Assembly: GCA_963575745.1 (NCBI GenBank)
Contig: CAUYUJ010014544.1
Coordinates: 252,501 to 316,500 of the forward strand
Length of the DNA stretch: 64,000 nucleotides
Source of the DNA: Prorocentrum cordatum
Taxonomy: Eukaryota > Sar > Dinophyceae > Prorocentrales > Prorocentraceae
Reading direction: 5' to 3'
Position 1 is the stretch's first letter. Every line of letters starts with the position of its first letter. A model generated the notes under the pieces. That model was not told the DNA's origin. It worked only from the letters and a program-made list of their open reading frames with translations, and ran no database searches. Below are positions 53,213-60,552 of the stretch, piece after piece. A program made the position numbers and the translations under genes.

Positions 53213-53587
53213 TCACGCGCCTTCTGGGGCCAGCGAGACAGCCTGCCTGCCCTTGAAGCCGAAGAGCACGAGGCCGAGGTCGACGCCGAACCCGATGCAG
53301 TAGATGCCGCAACCGAAGAAGAAGTGGCCGTACAGCAAGCACATGTGGCGTCGTCTGCCGAGCCTCCAGCAAGACGCGCGCCGCGGGATCCCGTGCTGAG
53401 GTCTTGGCAGTGCCAACCTGCAGCAGGTGGCGTCCGCGGGGTCATTGCCTTCGCAGACACGGTGAGTGAGCGCCCATCGCACGAAGTCAAAGGAGACGAA
53501 AAAGCACCAGAAGAGGACGCCACAAGCGGGAAAGAAGAAGAGGAGCAGCCTGCCGTCGAAGTGGACGGTGCCGAGGAGAGCGAACAT
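53213..53587 (-). CDS. LINE 2 inter-ORF frame, hydrophobic (doubtful)
   Basis: 124 codons between ORF1 and ORF2 on the coding strand, with two hydrophobic stretches (LLLFFFPACGVLFWCFFVSF and FFFGCGIYCIGFGVDLGLVL) that could span a membrane. The opposite strand is also open here and encodes an acidic peptide. I do not recognise it. It may be a spacer whose composition happens to look hydrophobic. Confidence 0.25.
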   Translation of the reverse strand: MFALLGTVHFDGRLLLFFFPACGVLFWCFFVSFDFVRWALTHRVCEGNDPADATCCRLALPRPQHGIPRRASCWRLGRRRHMCLLYGHFFFGCGIYCIGFGVDLGLVLFGFKGRQAVSLAPEGA

Positions 53588-53665
53588 GAAGAGGCCGATC
53601 TTGAGAGCGCACCGACAGAGCTGCAGGTAGAACAGCTCTCACACCCTTGACCACCGTCAGCAGAG

Positions 53666-54856
53666 CTAGGAGCCAGGCTCGCGAGCCTCAACCTTGGCCC
53701 GAGCTGCAGCCGCCTTGGCCCGTGCGAGAGTGTCAGAGCGCGCCTTTTCGATCCGCTTCTCCATGTCGGTCGGCTCGGCAGGGGCCCCAGCAGCCATGGG
53801 CTCAGCCTTCGGCGGATCAGCCGCAGGCGCCTGAGAGGAAGCAGCACCCTGGCTGCCCGCACCTTGAGAAGCCGCCACCCCTGTCGCAACCGCGCCATCA
53901 ACAGTCTTGCGCTTCTTACGCAACTCGCCCATCCGCTTCTGGTATTCCTCCTGGTGCGTCTTGTACTGGGATTTAATGCTCGTGAGCGCTCCGTGCAAGA
54001 GGGTCTTGACCTGCTGCGACTGCTCGAGCTTGAACTTTTCAAATCCCTCGCGGCCCTCGGCCGAGAATGCAGGCCCCGAGACGTCGAGCTCTTCACCAAA
54101 GTCGAGCTTGATCTCATCAGCGGAGTCCTTGAAGAGGGCATCGAGGGAAATGACGTTCTTGCTGGGAGTGGGCTCAGCAGGCTTAAGAACTCCGACGGCC
54201 AGCGTACGAGTGGCTTGCTCAAGTATTTCAGCGTTCTCAAGGTCCTTTGCCATGAGCTCGTCAAGGTGCTTGTCAAGGTCGCTGGCCTCCTTGTCCAGCG
54301 CCGCGCGGCGCGCCAGGGCCTTGTCAAGCTTCTCCTGGGAAGCCTTCTTGGCCTGCGAGGCACGCTGCCACTCGGCCTGAGGCGTCGCCTGGGGCTGGGG
54401 CGGCGGCTTGGGCACGAACTGAACGAGCAGTTTCTGGGCCAGGTCGGGCGCAAGGTGCGACGCAGCCTCCTTGACAGCCGCGAGAGCTTGAGGAGGAATG
54501 GCCTCAGATGGGCCCTGCTGCAGCTGCTGCGCCTGGGTACCCTTGCGCCCGCGTGCCTTGGACTTGCCGCCTCCGTCACCCCATCCTGACTCCTCGGCAC
54601 CGGTGTACAGAAGCATCTGGCCGCCGCCGCCGACAGAGGAGCTGGGAGAGTGGCACTGGGACTGACACCCGACACAGAAATTGGACCGCTTGGCCAGGAG
54701 ATCATTCCAAGTCCAATGGCCACAAGAGCACACAGTGTACAGCCGAGCACCACGATTCTGCCCAGCCTTGGCGCCCCCAGGCGGAACTCGGATCCAGGGC
54801 TGCCTCGTCCAAGTTTCTTCCGCATCATCAGGGATGCGCCACGGGGCAGGGGCCAT
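53666..54856 (-). CDS. LINE 2 ORF1, zinc-ribbon and coiled-coil protein
   Basis: 396 codons from an ATG 162 bases downstream of the spliced leader. Residues about 40-70 have YTVCSCGHWTWNDLL followed by NFCVGCQSQC, a CxC..CxxC zinc-ribbon-like motif. Residues about 160-220 (KKASQEKLDKALARRAAL, then ASDLDKHLDELMAKD) are charged and heptad-like and probably form a coiled coil. A second helical stretch is near 270-310 and the end is Ala/Lys-rich. Zinc-binding plus coiled coil is the usual layout of a LINE ORF1 RNA-binding protein. The frame is intact. Confidence 0.75.
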   Translation of the reverse strand: MAPAPWRIPDDAEETWTRQPWIRVPPGGAKAGQNRGARLYTVCSCGHWTWNDLLAKRSNFCVGCQSQCHSPSSSVGGGGQMLLYTGAEESGWGDGGGKSKARGRKGTQAQQLQQGPSEAIPPQALAAVKEAASHLAPDLAQKLLVQFVPKPPPQPQATPQAEWQRASQAKKASQEKLDKALARRAALDKEASDLDKHLDELMAKDLENAEILEQATRTLAVGVLKPAEPTPSKNVISLDALFKDSADEIKLDFGEELDVSGPAFSAEGREGFEKFKLEQSQQVKTLLHGALTSIKSQYKTHQEEYQKRMGELRKKRKTVDGAVATGVAASQGAGSQGAASSQAPAADPPKAEPMAAGAPAEPTDMEKRIEKARSDTLARAKAAAARAKVEAREPGS

Positions 54857-55018
54857 CGCGGCGTCGTAGCAACTAGCTCCGTCAGGAGCTCACGAAAGAT
54901 GGGCTGCCAGAGGCCCGTGCAGTACTGGCGAAAGCTGTCAGGCACAAGGCCTTGGCACTGCTGCGGACTAGCAGCTTCCAGTTCGGCACGAGGGCGCAGA
55001 GCCCTCAGGTGCAGCATT

Positions 55019-55040
55019 CTTGAGCCAAAATGGCTACGGA
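55019..55040 (-). other. Dinoflagellate spliced leader in genomic DNA (complete 22 nt)
   Basis: The minus strand matches the dinoflagellate spliced leader at all 22 positions, from TCCGTAGCC to GGCTCAAG. It is the first sequence of LINE 2 and is preceded by (TCC)n. Spliced leaders are added to mRNAs in trans, so its presence in DNA here shows that a mature mRNA was reverse transcribed and inserted. Confidence 0.95.
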
Positions 55041-55088
55041 GGAGGAGGAGGAGGAGGAGGAGAAGGAGGAGGAGGAGGAGGAGGCGGG
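55041..55088. repeat. GGA tract at the LINE 2 5' end
   Basis: (GGA)n on the plus strand ((TCC)n in the element sense). It merges with the first TCC of the spliced leader. Confidence 0.95.
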
Positions 55089-55526
55089 GGAGGAGCATGA
55101 TGGTCTTCCGACAAAAAAGGCACGCGCGCTATCTGGCGGCTTCGCGCGCAGGGAGATCGCCAGACATCTTCTCCGGCGCAAGTCCCAGGGCCGCATCGGG
55201 CGGATCGGCCAACGGCGGCTCAACGCGAGATTTTGAAATCAGAACCCAAAGGGGCCCGCAGTGGGCGCAACGCGCCTGGCAGTCTACCCGGCAAGGGCAC
55301 CCGAAAGGGGGCCGCTCAGAAATCGGAAGACGGCGCGACGTCGCCCAAGCTCCCAGGAGCCTGAACGACGGCACTCTGGAAGCCTCGGGGGACCCCGGTA
55401 ACCTGGTTTCCAAAACGCCCCAAGAGGAATTGCCGCAAATACCACTCACTTCTGCCGACGGGATGCACCTCGCAAGCCTCTGGAGAATAGCGCGGGCAGC
55501 CCGGCGATCTGGGAACAGACTGGATC
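55089..55526. other. Stretch without a recognised gene
   Basis: Unique-looking sequence between the GGA tract and the GA tract. Open frames on both strands have no recognisable domain. It is the remaining pre-insertion DNA between LINE 2 and retrotransposon B. Confidence 0.4.
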
Positions 55527-55620
55527 CAAGAGAGAGAACGAGAGAGAGAGAGACAGAGAGAGAGAGAGATAAGAAAGAGAGAGAGAGAGAGAGAGATAAT
55601 AAAGAGAGAGAGAGAGAGAG

Positions 55621-55678
<58 letters not shown>

Positions 55679-55690
55679 GTAGAGGGAGAG
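55527..55690. repeat. GA dinucleotide tract
   Basis: (GA)n with AAGA and TAA interruptions on the plus strand. It abuts repeat B2 of retrotransposon B at 55697. Confidence 0.95.
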
Positions 55691-55696
55691 ACATAC

Positions 55697-55846
55697 ATCT
55701 GTGCAAGCCGGGGAGACTCTCGGGGGCCAGAACTGTTTTGCATCCGCAACTCTGTGTGATGACTCGACCCGGAGCTCCGTGCGACATTGACTGGCTGGGC
55801 GAGGCACCTCGACCAAGGAAAACGAGTCCCGAGACAATCACGATCC
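55697..55846 (-). repeat. Retrotransposon B split direct repeat B2 (150 bp)
   Basis: Begins ATCTGTGCAAGCC and ends CACGATCC on the plus strand. Identical by eye to 55970-56119. Confidence 0.9.
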
Positions 55847-55969
55847 AACGGACACTTCTCGAGCTGAAAATGGGTGGGAGCGCAGCGTGGGTGGGAGGCT
55901 TGAGCACGGGTGGCCGCGGCCCCCTCCCGCTCGCCACAGGCAGCAAAGAATCTATGGCACGCCATTGCA
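55847..55969 (-). repeat. Retrotransposon B presumed split repeat A2 (123 bp)
   Basis: Lies between the two B repeats, where Ngaro/PAT-type elements carry A2. Its size is close to the 118-bp A2 of element A. The partner A1 would lie upstream of ORF1 and is not in the available sequence, so this call rests on position. Confidence 0.6.
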
Positions 55970-56119
55970 ATCTGTGCAAGCCGGGGAGACTCTCGGGGGC
56001 CAGAACTGTTTTGCATCCGCAACTCTGTGTGATGACTCGACCCGGAGCTCCGTGCGACATTGACTGGCTGGGCGAGGCACCTCGACCAAGGAAAACGAGT
56101 CCCGAGACAATCACGATCC
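55970..56119 (-). repeat. Retrotransposon B split direct repeat B1 (150 bp)
   Basis: Identical by eye to 55697-55846. It lies 45 bp downstream of the ORF2 stop. Confidence 0.9.
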
Positions 56120-56163
56120 GAAATCTAAAAACTCGAGCAACACCGAATTTTGAAACCCTGGCC

Positions 56164-56910
56164 TTAGGCCAACACAAACCTGTCCAGGCTACGAAACGAG
56201 TGGTTTCGCAAAGCCTGTTGGAAACACTTAGCTACCAGCCTACACAAGTCTTTGGGATACGGTTCTGCAATGTGCGTCCAGAAGGTGCCTGAGGCGTCTT
56301 TGCCTTCGAGGATCTGATGGGGGCGGCGGCTGAAACTGCAGACACCACGACCCGAACATTTACACGGTAAGAGAGGGTCGAGGTTGAGATGGCAATATAA
56401 GAGCCGAGTGCGCTTCCGCCACGCGGTCGAGAACGCACAAAAATCAAAGTCTACAATGCGAGTGTTACGAATGCGACTGAGATGGATTGCACCTGGGAGC
56501 TGCCACAACCAAGAGGTGCTAGGGTTCTCAATTACAACTGGTATGTTCAAACTGCGCGCTAGCAAAAAGAGAGAGAAGCTAAAAGTGGCAAGCGTGTTTC
56601 CTCTCTCAACCTTGAGCTGGTCTCCCGGCGACAGGCCTGGCAACCCCAGCGGGAACTGTTTCGTCCGAAGGGGCGGTGGCCCGTTGGGCCGGTTGCGGGC
56701 ACGGCTCATCGACTGGCAGGGCGTCGCAATCCAGATTGCGGCAATGAGCCGACTCCGCACCCAGCCCCTCACCAGCTGCCTGATGCGCTTACGGAGGAGG
56801 TCGCTGTCGGTGTCGTGGCGAATGTCTAGCTCAAAAGCGGCATGCTGCGATCGGAAGCGCAAGCGCCATGCCGCGGACATCCGCCCAGAGCCGCTGAAGA
56901 CTTCCAGGAA
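56164..56910 (-). CDS. Retrotransposon B C5-cytosine-methyltransferase-like domain (C-terminus of ORF2 frame)
   Basis: About 248 residues at the end of the RT reading frame. FLEVFSGSGRMSAAW is motif I (cofactor binding). IWIATPCQSMSRAR is motif IV, with the PC dipeptide whose Cys attacks cytosine. VVIENPSTSWLW is the ENx motif VI. FSTAWRKRTRLLY and a CxCSGRGVCSFS...H segment follow. It may self-methylate element DNA or modulate host silencing, which is inference. No ATG lies near its start, so it needs read-through of the RT frame, frameshifting from the recombinase, or splicing. Retrotransposon A carries the same domain. Confidence 0.8.
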   Translation of the reverse strand, partial: FLEVFSGSGRMSAAWRLRFRSQHAAFELDIRHDTDSDLLRKRIRQLVRGWVRSRLIAAIWIATPCQSMSRARNRPNGPPPLRTKQFPLGLPGLSPGDQLKVERGNTLATFSFSLFLLARSLNIPVVIENPSTSWLWQLPGAIHLSRIRNTRIVDFDFCAFSTAWRKRTRLLYCHLNLDPLLPCKCSGRGVCSFSRRPHQILEGKDASGTFWTHIAEPYPKDLCRLVAKCFQQALRNHSFRSLDRFVLA

Positions 56911-59900
56911 GACGCCGGCCCTGGCGTGCCTCACCCACGAAGCCAGCTCGCCGACAGGGTGGCGCCAATCCCGCGGAACGCCTGCTCGGCTTGGAGCTGC
57001 AGGGCGCGCGGGAGGCGGTGCAGCTGCTCCTGCACGCGGCCGCCCTTGGCGTAGCGCCGGAGCGCGGCATCGGTGGCCCACCTGCCGCGCTTCTGGATGT
57101 CGCGGAGGGGCCGCGCCGCCGCGTACAGCTCGTGGCTCGCGCCGCCGTGCCGCAGCTGGTGCAGCGTCAAGTTGCCCAGGACCTGCAGGCCGAGGTCGGA
57201 GACGGCGGCCTTGAAGTGGTAGTTCCACTGCGCGTAGGTGACTGGGAACAGGCGGTGGCCTGCGGGCGTGCGGCGGTGCAGCTCCTGGACAAGGTTCGGC
57301 ATCCACGGAAAACAGGTTGAGTCCACCAGCAAGCTCTCGTCGAACACACCTGTCTTGGACGGGGTCTGCCTTTCGAACAGATGGAGGACCACGCACCAAT
57401 GGTGCATCGTTGTGGCTGAGGTGAACCCTGGTGGGATGAGCTGGGCCTGCGCGAGCTCCAGCGCCTCTCGCGGCCTCAAGTACAGGCCGAACGTGAGCGC
57501 GGTCAGCCATGCATACATGGCCAGGCCCCTGCGGCACAGGACCTCCACGATGAGGCACACCACGGGCCAAGGGAGCGGCAGGCGCGACCGCGGCGGTGCC
57601 AGGCGCGACCAGCCCTTGGCAGCCCGTGCCGCCCGCGGCAGGCGGCCCTGGCGCGGTCCGAGGTCCGGGCGCACGAAAGCGAGGGCCGCCATCAGCTTCC
57701 AGGCGTCGCTGCTCTCGCCCCCGTCCAAGAACTCCTCGTGAAAAAACAGCACCAGTGTCTTGTCCACCTCCGTCGGCGTCCCCAAGGAGTGGCCCCGCTG
57801 GCAGGCCCACAGGCTGAAGGCAGCGTGCCGGCGCTCGTAGTCCGCCCTGGTCGCATCCCCCACTGACTGCTCCTCCAGGAAGGTCAAGCCCCGGCGGGGG
57901 GCCGAGGGCGGGAGTGCAGGGAAGCGGTTCGCCCTCTCCTGCCGGCGAACAGCCCGGCGGTCGCTCTCTGCTGGGCGCGCCACTGTCTCTGACGCCACGC
58001 GCGGCCTGCGCCGCGACTGGCTGGCAGCGGCAGCCGCCACAGCAGCCGCTGGCCGCTTGCGAGACCGCAGAGCCGGCGCAGACGGCATCGCCATGCAGCC
58101 GAGGGCCGACATCGACAGCGGCGCCGCCATCGCGTCGGAGAGCTGCCGCCTGGGCCGGCGCACCGGGCGCGGCAGGCCCTGATGCCTTGGCCCGCACGGC
58201 TTCGGGGATATCACCAGCCTGGGCACGAGAGGCAGGGTCGGCGCTGTTGTGCTCGGATGGGGCCCAACGCCAGACTGCCGAAGACCCCGAGGCTAACAGG
58301 AGGGCGCAGGCCTGGCGACAAATCCGCAAAAGCGGGGGCGACGATGATCTGCCTTTGAGCAACGCCAACATTGGAGCCATGGAGTCATTCAAGATGATGT
58401 GCGTGGTGTTGAAATTTCGAGCGGCTCGCAATCGGTGCTTCAAGCATAGGACTAGCGCTCTCCCCTCCAATACCACCTGTGCCTCCCTCCTGGTCCATGG
58501 TGTAGACAAAACCCGATGCCATCCTTCCGCCCAAACCACCTCCGGCACCTCCTCGAACATGACCTCCTCCTCACGATTAAGCTTCGGCTCGACTCGGAAG
58601 GGGACTCGCTGCTCCATGGCTGCTGCTATGACTGCTGGATCTCGATCGTGCTGCGACGAGGCGTGCCTGATGCATGATGTGGTGATATGCTCAGCTTGCT
58701 TGCTCTCCCGGGCCAAGGCCTTGTCCCGCGGGGCGACCTGCTGTTCTCCATCACGACTGAACCTCCACCGCTCGTTGAAGATAGACAGTCGACGGGCTTG
58801 ATCTGGGGTGATGGTCTTCTCAGTCACTCCTGCACCCCACCACGATGCGTCCACGCAAGATACGACTGGCGAAAGCGGCCGCCCGGCGTCTCGGAAGCAC
58901 AGGGGCAGCAGCGCGCGGCACCAAGTCAGCTCTCGCCTCACTGCCGGGGTCAGCCGCCGCCTCTCGCGGCCGCCGTCCCCCATGAAGCCGTATGCGGCCC
59001 CCAGGCAGCTCAGCAGCTCGCGGCGAATTAGCGCCCTCGACGTGAAGTGAGATATCACCTTCATCATGGCGTGGCCACTGCACCAGCCTCGCTCCAGCAG
59101 CTCGCCGATACCCAGACGAAGCCGCCAGCGGAGGCGGACGCTGAGACCGATCACGGGCTTGTCCTCGTCGAAATGCCAGCCCAGCGTGTCGCCGCCGACT
59201 GATGCCTCCACTGGGTGAGTGGGCAGGCTTGAAGCCGTCAGCTCCTTCTGCACTACCGCAGCCGCGTCGTGTACCTCGCTCAGCGCGTGGGAGAGGGCGA
59301 TGAAGTTGTCAACGTAGACCGTGTGCGCCATACCTTGCTGCAGGTCAGGCGCGGGCCGACGGTCCACGAGACGACGGCCAAAGTGGCCAGGAAGAGCCCG
59401 AGCAGTCACAGCCTCGTTCAAACTCTGGCAGATCCACAGGCTGATGCTCCAGCCCATCGGCGGGCACCTGAAGCACGGCACGACCCAGGACGACGGTCGC
59501 ACCGCCGACCCATCGGACAGGTGCGTGAGTCCGAGGTCGCCAGCCTTCAGCCTGGGCAAGCCAAAGTAGCGGCGAAGCCACGACGGAAGCTCGATCTGGT
59601 AGAAGGCGTCGCAGATGTCGACGCCCCCGATGCTGATGGGCTCGTCGCCGTCGACCGAAATCTGAGCGAATGCAGAGCCCGTCGCCAGCTCCACGGAGTC
59701 GGCAGGCGCGAACCTGAGGGATGCCCGGCGCCCATCGAGGATCATCCGCAGCGACCCGTTCTTCTTGCGCACGAAGAACATGCCAACGTAACACTCCGCC
59801 GAGCTGTAGAAGTCAACCAGCCCGGCGTCCAGAAGTCGCCGCACCACCATCGAGTAAAGGCGCGGGTTGCGGAGGGCTGGATCCGTGTAGAGTCGTCTCG

Positions 59901-60552
59901 GACCTGCCTCTCTGATGCGCTCCAACCCCAGCTGTCGGGGCAGGAGTAACTCTTTCAACCGATGAGCGATATTCTGGCCTGCCATCTCGTCGATCGTCTC
60001 CAGGGCGGCGGGTCGGCTACCAGCAGGAGGCAATGAGATGGAGTCGACGAGGTCGAAGCTCACCGGGGCAACCAACGTGGCGTCACCCTCGTATGATTGA
60101 GATATCCGGAGCTCCTCAAGGGCCCCTGGACCGTCCAAGCCTTCCGGGCACGGGCCAAACCTCAACGCGGCCTGGCGGAGCTCCGAGAGGACGAGGGCGT
60201 GGCCAGCTGCAGGCGCCGACGTGCCGGCGGGCGCTTGACGGCACGCCGCCGGCGGGCAGCCCCAAAGCTCGTTCAGCGCGTCGGTCATCTCGTCGACCAT
60301 GCCGCGAACGTGGGACCGCTTCTCAAGGCGCCTGCGCACTGACCTCGATGGCAGGGTAGGTGTAGAAGGAGATGGGGCCCCAGCGCCAAAGCGGGGCAAA
60401 GGAAAGAGATCACGCTGGCGAAGATCGGCGCTGGAGTTGGAAGCCTCATGTACAGGTAGATCTGCTGCACCCGCGAGGCCCACGGGCGCCCCCTCTCTCG
60501 ACCTGGCAGGCTCCTGGGCGAGGGGCTCCCAGAAGCCGCCCGCGTAGCTCAT
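56164..60552 (-). CDS. Retrotransposon B ORF2: RT, RNase H and (same frame) methyltransferase-like domain
   Basis: 1,462 codons from an ATG at 60552 that overlaps the ORF1 stop in an ATGA arrangement, suggesting reinitiation after ORF1. RT has YVGMFFVRKKNGSLRMILDGR, ISIGGVDICDAFYQIELPSW (motif A Asp), CPPMGWSISLWICQS and TVYVDNFIALSH (motif C as YVDN, not YVDD). RNase H has SCVDASWWGAGV, THIILNDSMAPMLALLKGR and WRWAPSEHNSADPASR. Codons covering about 58220-56990 are open but Pro/Arg/Gly-rich and not protein-like; there the real product is the recombinase in the +1 frame. The last 248 codons are the methyltransferase-like domain. Confidence 0.85.
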   Translation of the reverse strand: MSYAGGFWEPLAQEPARSREGAPVGLAGAADLPVHEASNSSADLRQRDLFPLPRFGAGAPSPSTPTLPSRSVRRRLEKRSHVRGMVDEMTDALNELWGCPPAACRQAPAGTSAPAAGHALVLSELRQAALRFGPCPEGLDGPGALEELRISQSYEGDATLVAPVSFDLVDSISLPPAGSRPAALETIDEMAGQNIAHRLKELLLPRQLGLERIREAGPRRLYTDPALRNPRLYSMVVRRLLDAGLVDFYSSAECYVGMFFVRKKNGSLRMILDGRRASLRFAPADSVELATGSAFAQISVDGDEPISIGGVDICDAFYQIELPSWLRRYFGLPRLKAGDLGLTHLSDGSAVRPSSWVVPCFRCPPMGWSISLWICQSLNEAVTARALPGHFGRRLVDRRPAPDLQQGMAHTVYVDNFIALSHALSEVHDAAAVVQKELTASSLPTHPVEASVGGDTLGWHFDEDKPVIGLSVRLRWRLRLGIGELLERGWCSGHAMMKVISHFTSRALIRRELLSCLGAAYGFMGDGGRERRRLTPAVRRELTWCRALLPLCFRDAGRPLSPVVSCVDASWWGAGVTEKTITPDQARRLSIFNERWRFSRDGEQQVAPRDKALARESKQAEHITTSCIRHASSQHDRDPAVIAAAMEQRVPFRVEPKLNREEEVMFEEVPEVVWAEGWHRVLSTPWTRREAQVVLEGRALVLCLKHRLRAARNFNTTHIILNDSMAPMLALLKGRSSSPPLLRICRQACALLLASGSSAVWRWAPSEHNSADPASRAQAGDIPEAVRAKASGPAAPGAPAQAAALRRDGGAAVDVGPRLHGDAVCAGSAVSQAASGCCGGCRCQPVAAQAARGVRDSGAPSRERPPGCSPAGEGEPLPCTPALGPPPGLDLPGGAVSGGCDQGGLRAPARCLQPVGLPAGPLLGDADGGGQDTGAVFSRGVLGRGREQRRLEADGGPRFRAPGPRTAPGPPAAGGTGCQGLVAPGTAAVAPAAPLARGVPHRGGPVPQGPGHVCMADRAHVRPVLEAARGAGARAGPAHPTRVHLSHNDAPLVRGPPSVRKADPVQDRCVRRELAGGLNLFSVDAEPCPGAAPPHARRPPPVPSHLRAVELPLQGRRLRPRPAGPGQLDAAPAAARRREPRAVRGGAAPPRHPEARQVGHRCRAPALRQGRPRAGAAAPPPARPAAPSRAGVPRDWRHPVGELASWVRHARAGVFLEVFSGSGRMSAAWRLRFRSQHAAFELDIRHDTDSDLLRKRIRQLVRGWVRSRLIAAIWIATPCQSMSRARNRPNGPPPLRTKQFPLGLPGLSPGDQLKVERGNTLATFSFSLFLLARSLNIPVVIENPSTSWLWQLPGAIHLSRIRNTRIVDFDFCAFSTAWRKRTRLLYCHLNLDPLLPCKCSGRGVCSFSRRPHQILEGKDASGTFWTHIAEPYPKDLCRLVAKCFQQALRNHSFRSLDRFVLA
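56931..58130 (-). CDS. Retrotransposon B tyrosine recombinase (+1 frame)
   Basis: The first ATG in frame is at 58130; the frame is open further upstream. An N-terminal SAM-like half has GLTFLEEQSVGDATRADYE and LALAFVRPDLG-type blocks. The catalytic half has GLYLRPREALEL (first Arg), PSKTGVFDES (Lys hairpin), LTLHQLRHGGAS (HxxR) and RGRWATDAALRRYAKG with the nucleophilic Tyr at about 57052. All catalytic residues are present. It catalyses strand exchange to insert circular cDNA, so no target duplication is made. It overlaps the ORF2 frame throughout and ends with TGA 20 bases before the methyltransferase core. How it is translated is unclear: +1 frameshift, reinitiation or a spliced mRNA. Confidence 0.85.
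   Translation of the reverse strand: MAAPLSMSALGCMAMPSAPALRSRKRPAAAVAAAAASQSRRRPRVASETVARPAESDRRAVRRQERANRFPALPPSAPRRGLTFLEEQSVGDATRADYERRHAAFSLWACQRGHSLGTPTEVDKTLVLFFHEEFLDGGESSDAWKLMAALAFVRPDLGPRQGRLPRAARAAKGWSRLAPPRSRLPLPWPVVCLIVEVLCRRGLAMYAWLTALTFGLYLRPREALELAQAQLIPPGFTSATTMHHWCVVLHLFERQTPSKTGVFDESLLVDSTCFPWMPNLVQELHRRTPAGHRLFPVTYAQWNYHFKAAVSDLGLQVLGNLTLHQLRHGGASHELYAAARPLRDIQKRGRWATDAALRRYAKGGRVQEQLHRLPRALQLQAEQAFRGIGATLSASWLRG

Larger units (their letters stand above)
47601..55040 (-). mobile_element. LINE 2: spliced-leader-tagged non-LTR retrotransposon
   Basis: A 7.4-kb element on the minus strand. It begins exactly at a complete spliced leader (55040-55019), has a 162-nt leader, ORF1 (54856-53666), a possible small ORF, an endonuclease-RT ORF2 (52725-49384) and a frame-broken zinc-finger/RNase H/3' zinc-ribbon region (49373-47676). 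It ends with a short A run (about 47606-47601) against a (TCC)n tract. TCC tracts flank both ends. The full length and intact leader point to a late, complete copy. Confidence 0.85.

Noticed and set aside
53324-53650. Acidic 108-codon plus-strand ORF
   Set aside because: Opposite to the LINE 2 coding strand and composition-driven; no supporting motif.
52978-55098. 706-codon minus-strand ORF overlapping LINE 2 ORF1
   Set aside because: It is the shadow of ORF1 in another frame: Ser/Arg/Leu-rich, no motifs, while ORF1 in its own frame has a zinc motif and a coiled coil.
56990-58220. Pro/Arg/Gly-rich middle of the 1,462-codon ORF2 frame as a real protein segment
   Set aside because: The recombinase in the +1 frame carries all the conserved residues over the same DNA. 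The ORF2-frame translation has no domain. It may still be translated, which I list as a finding and not as a domain.
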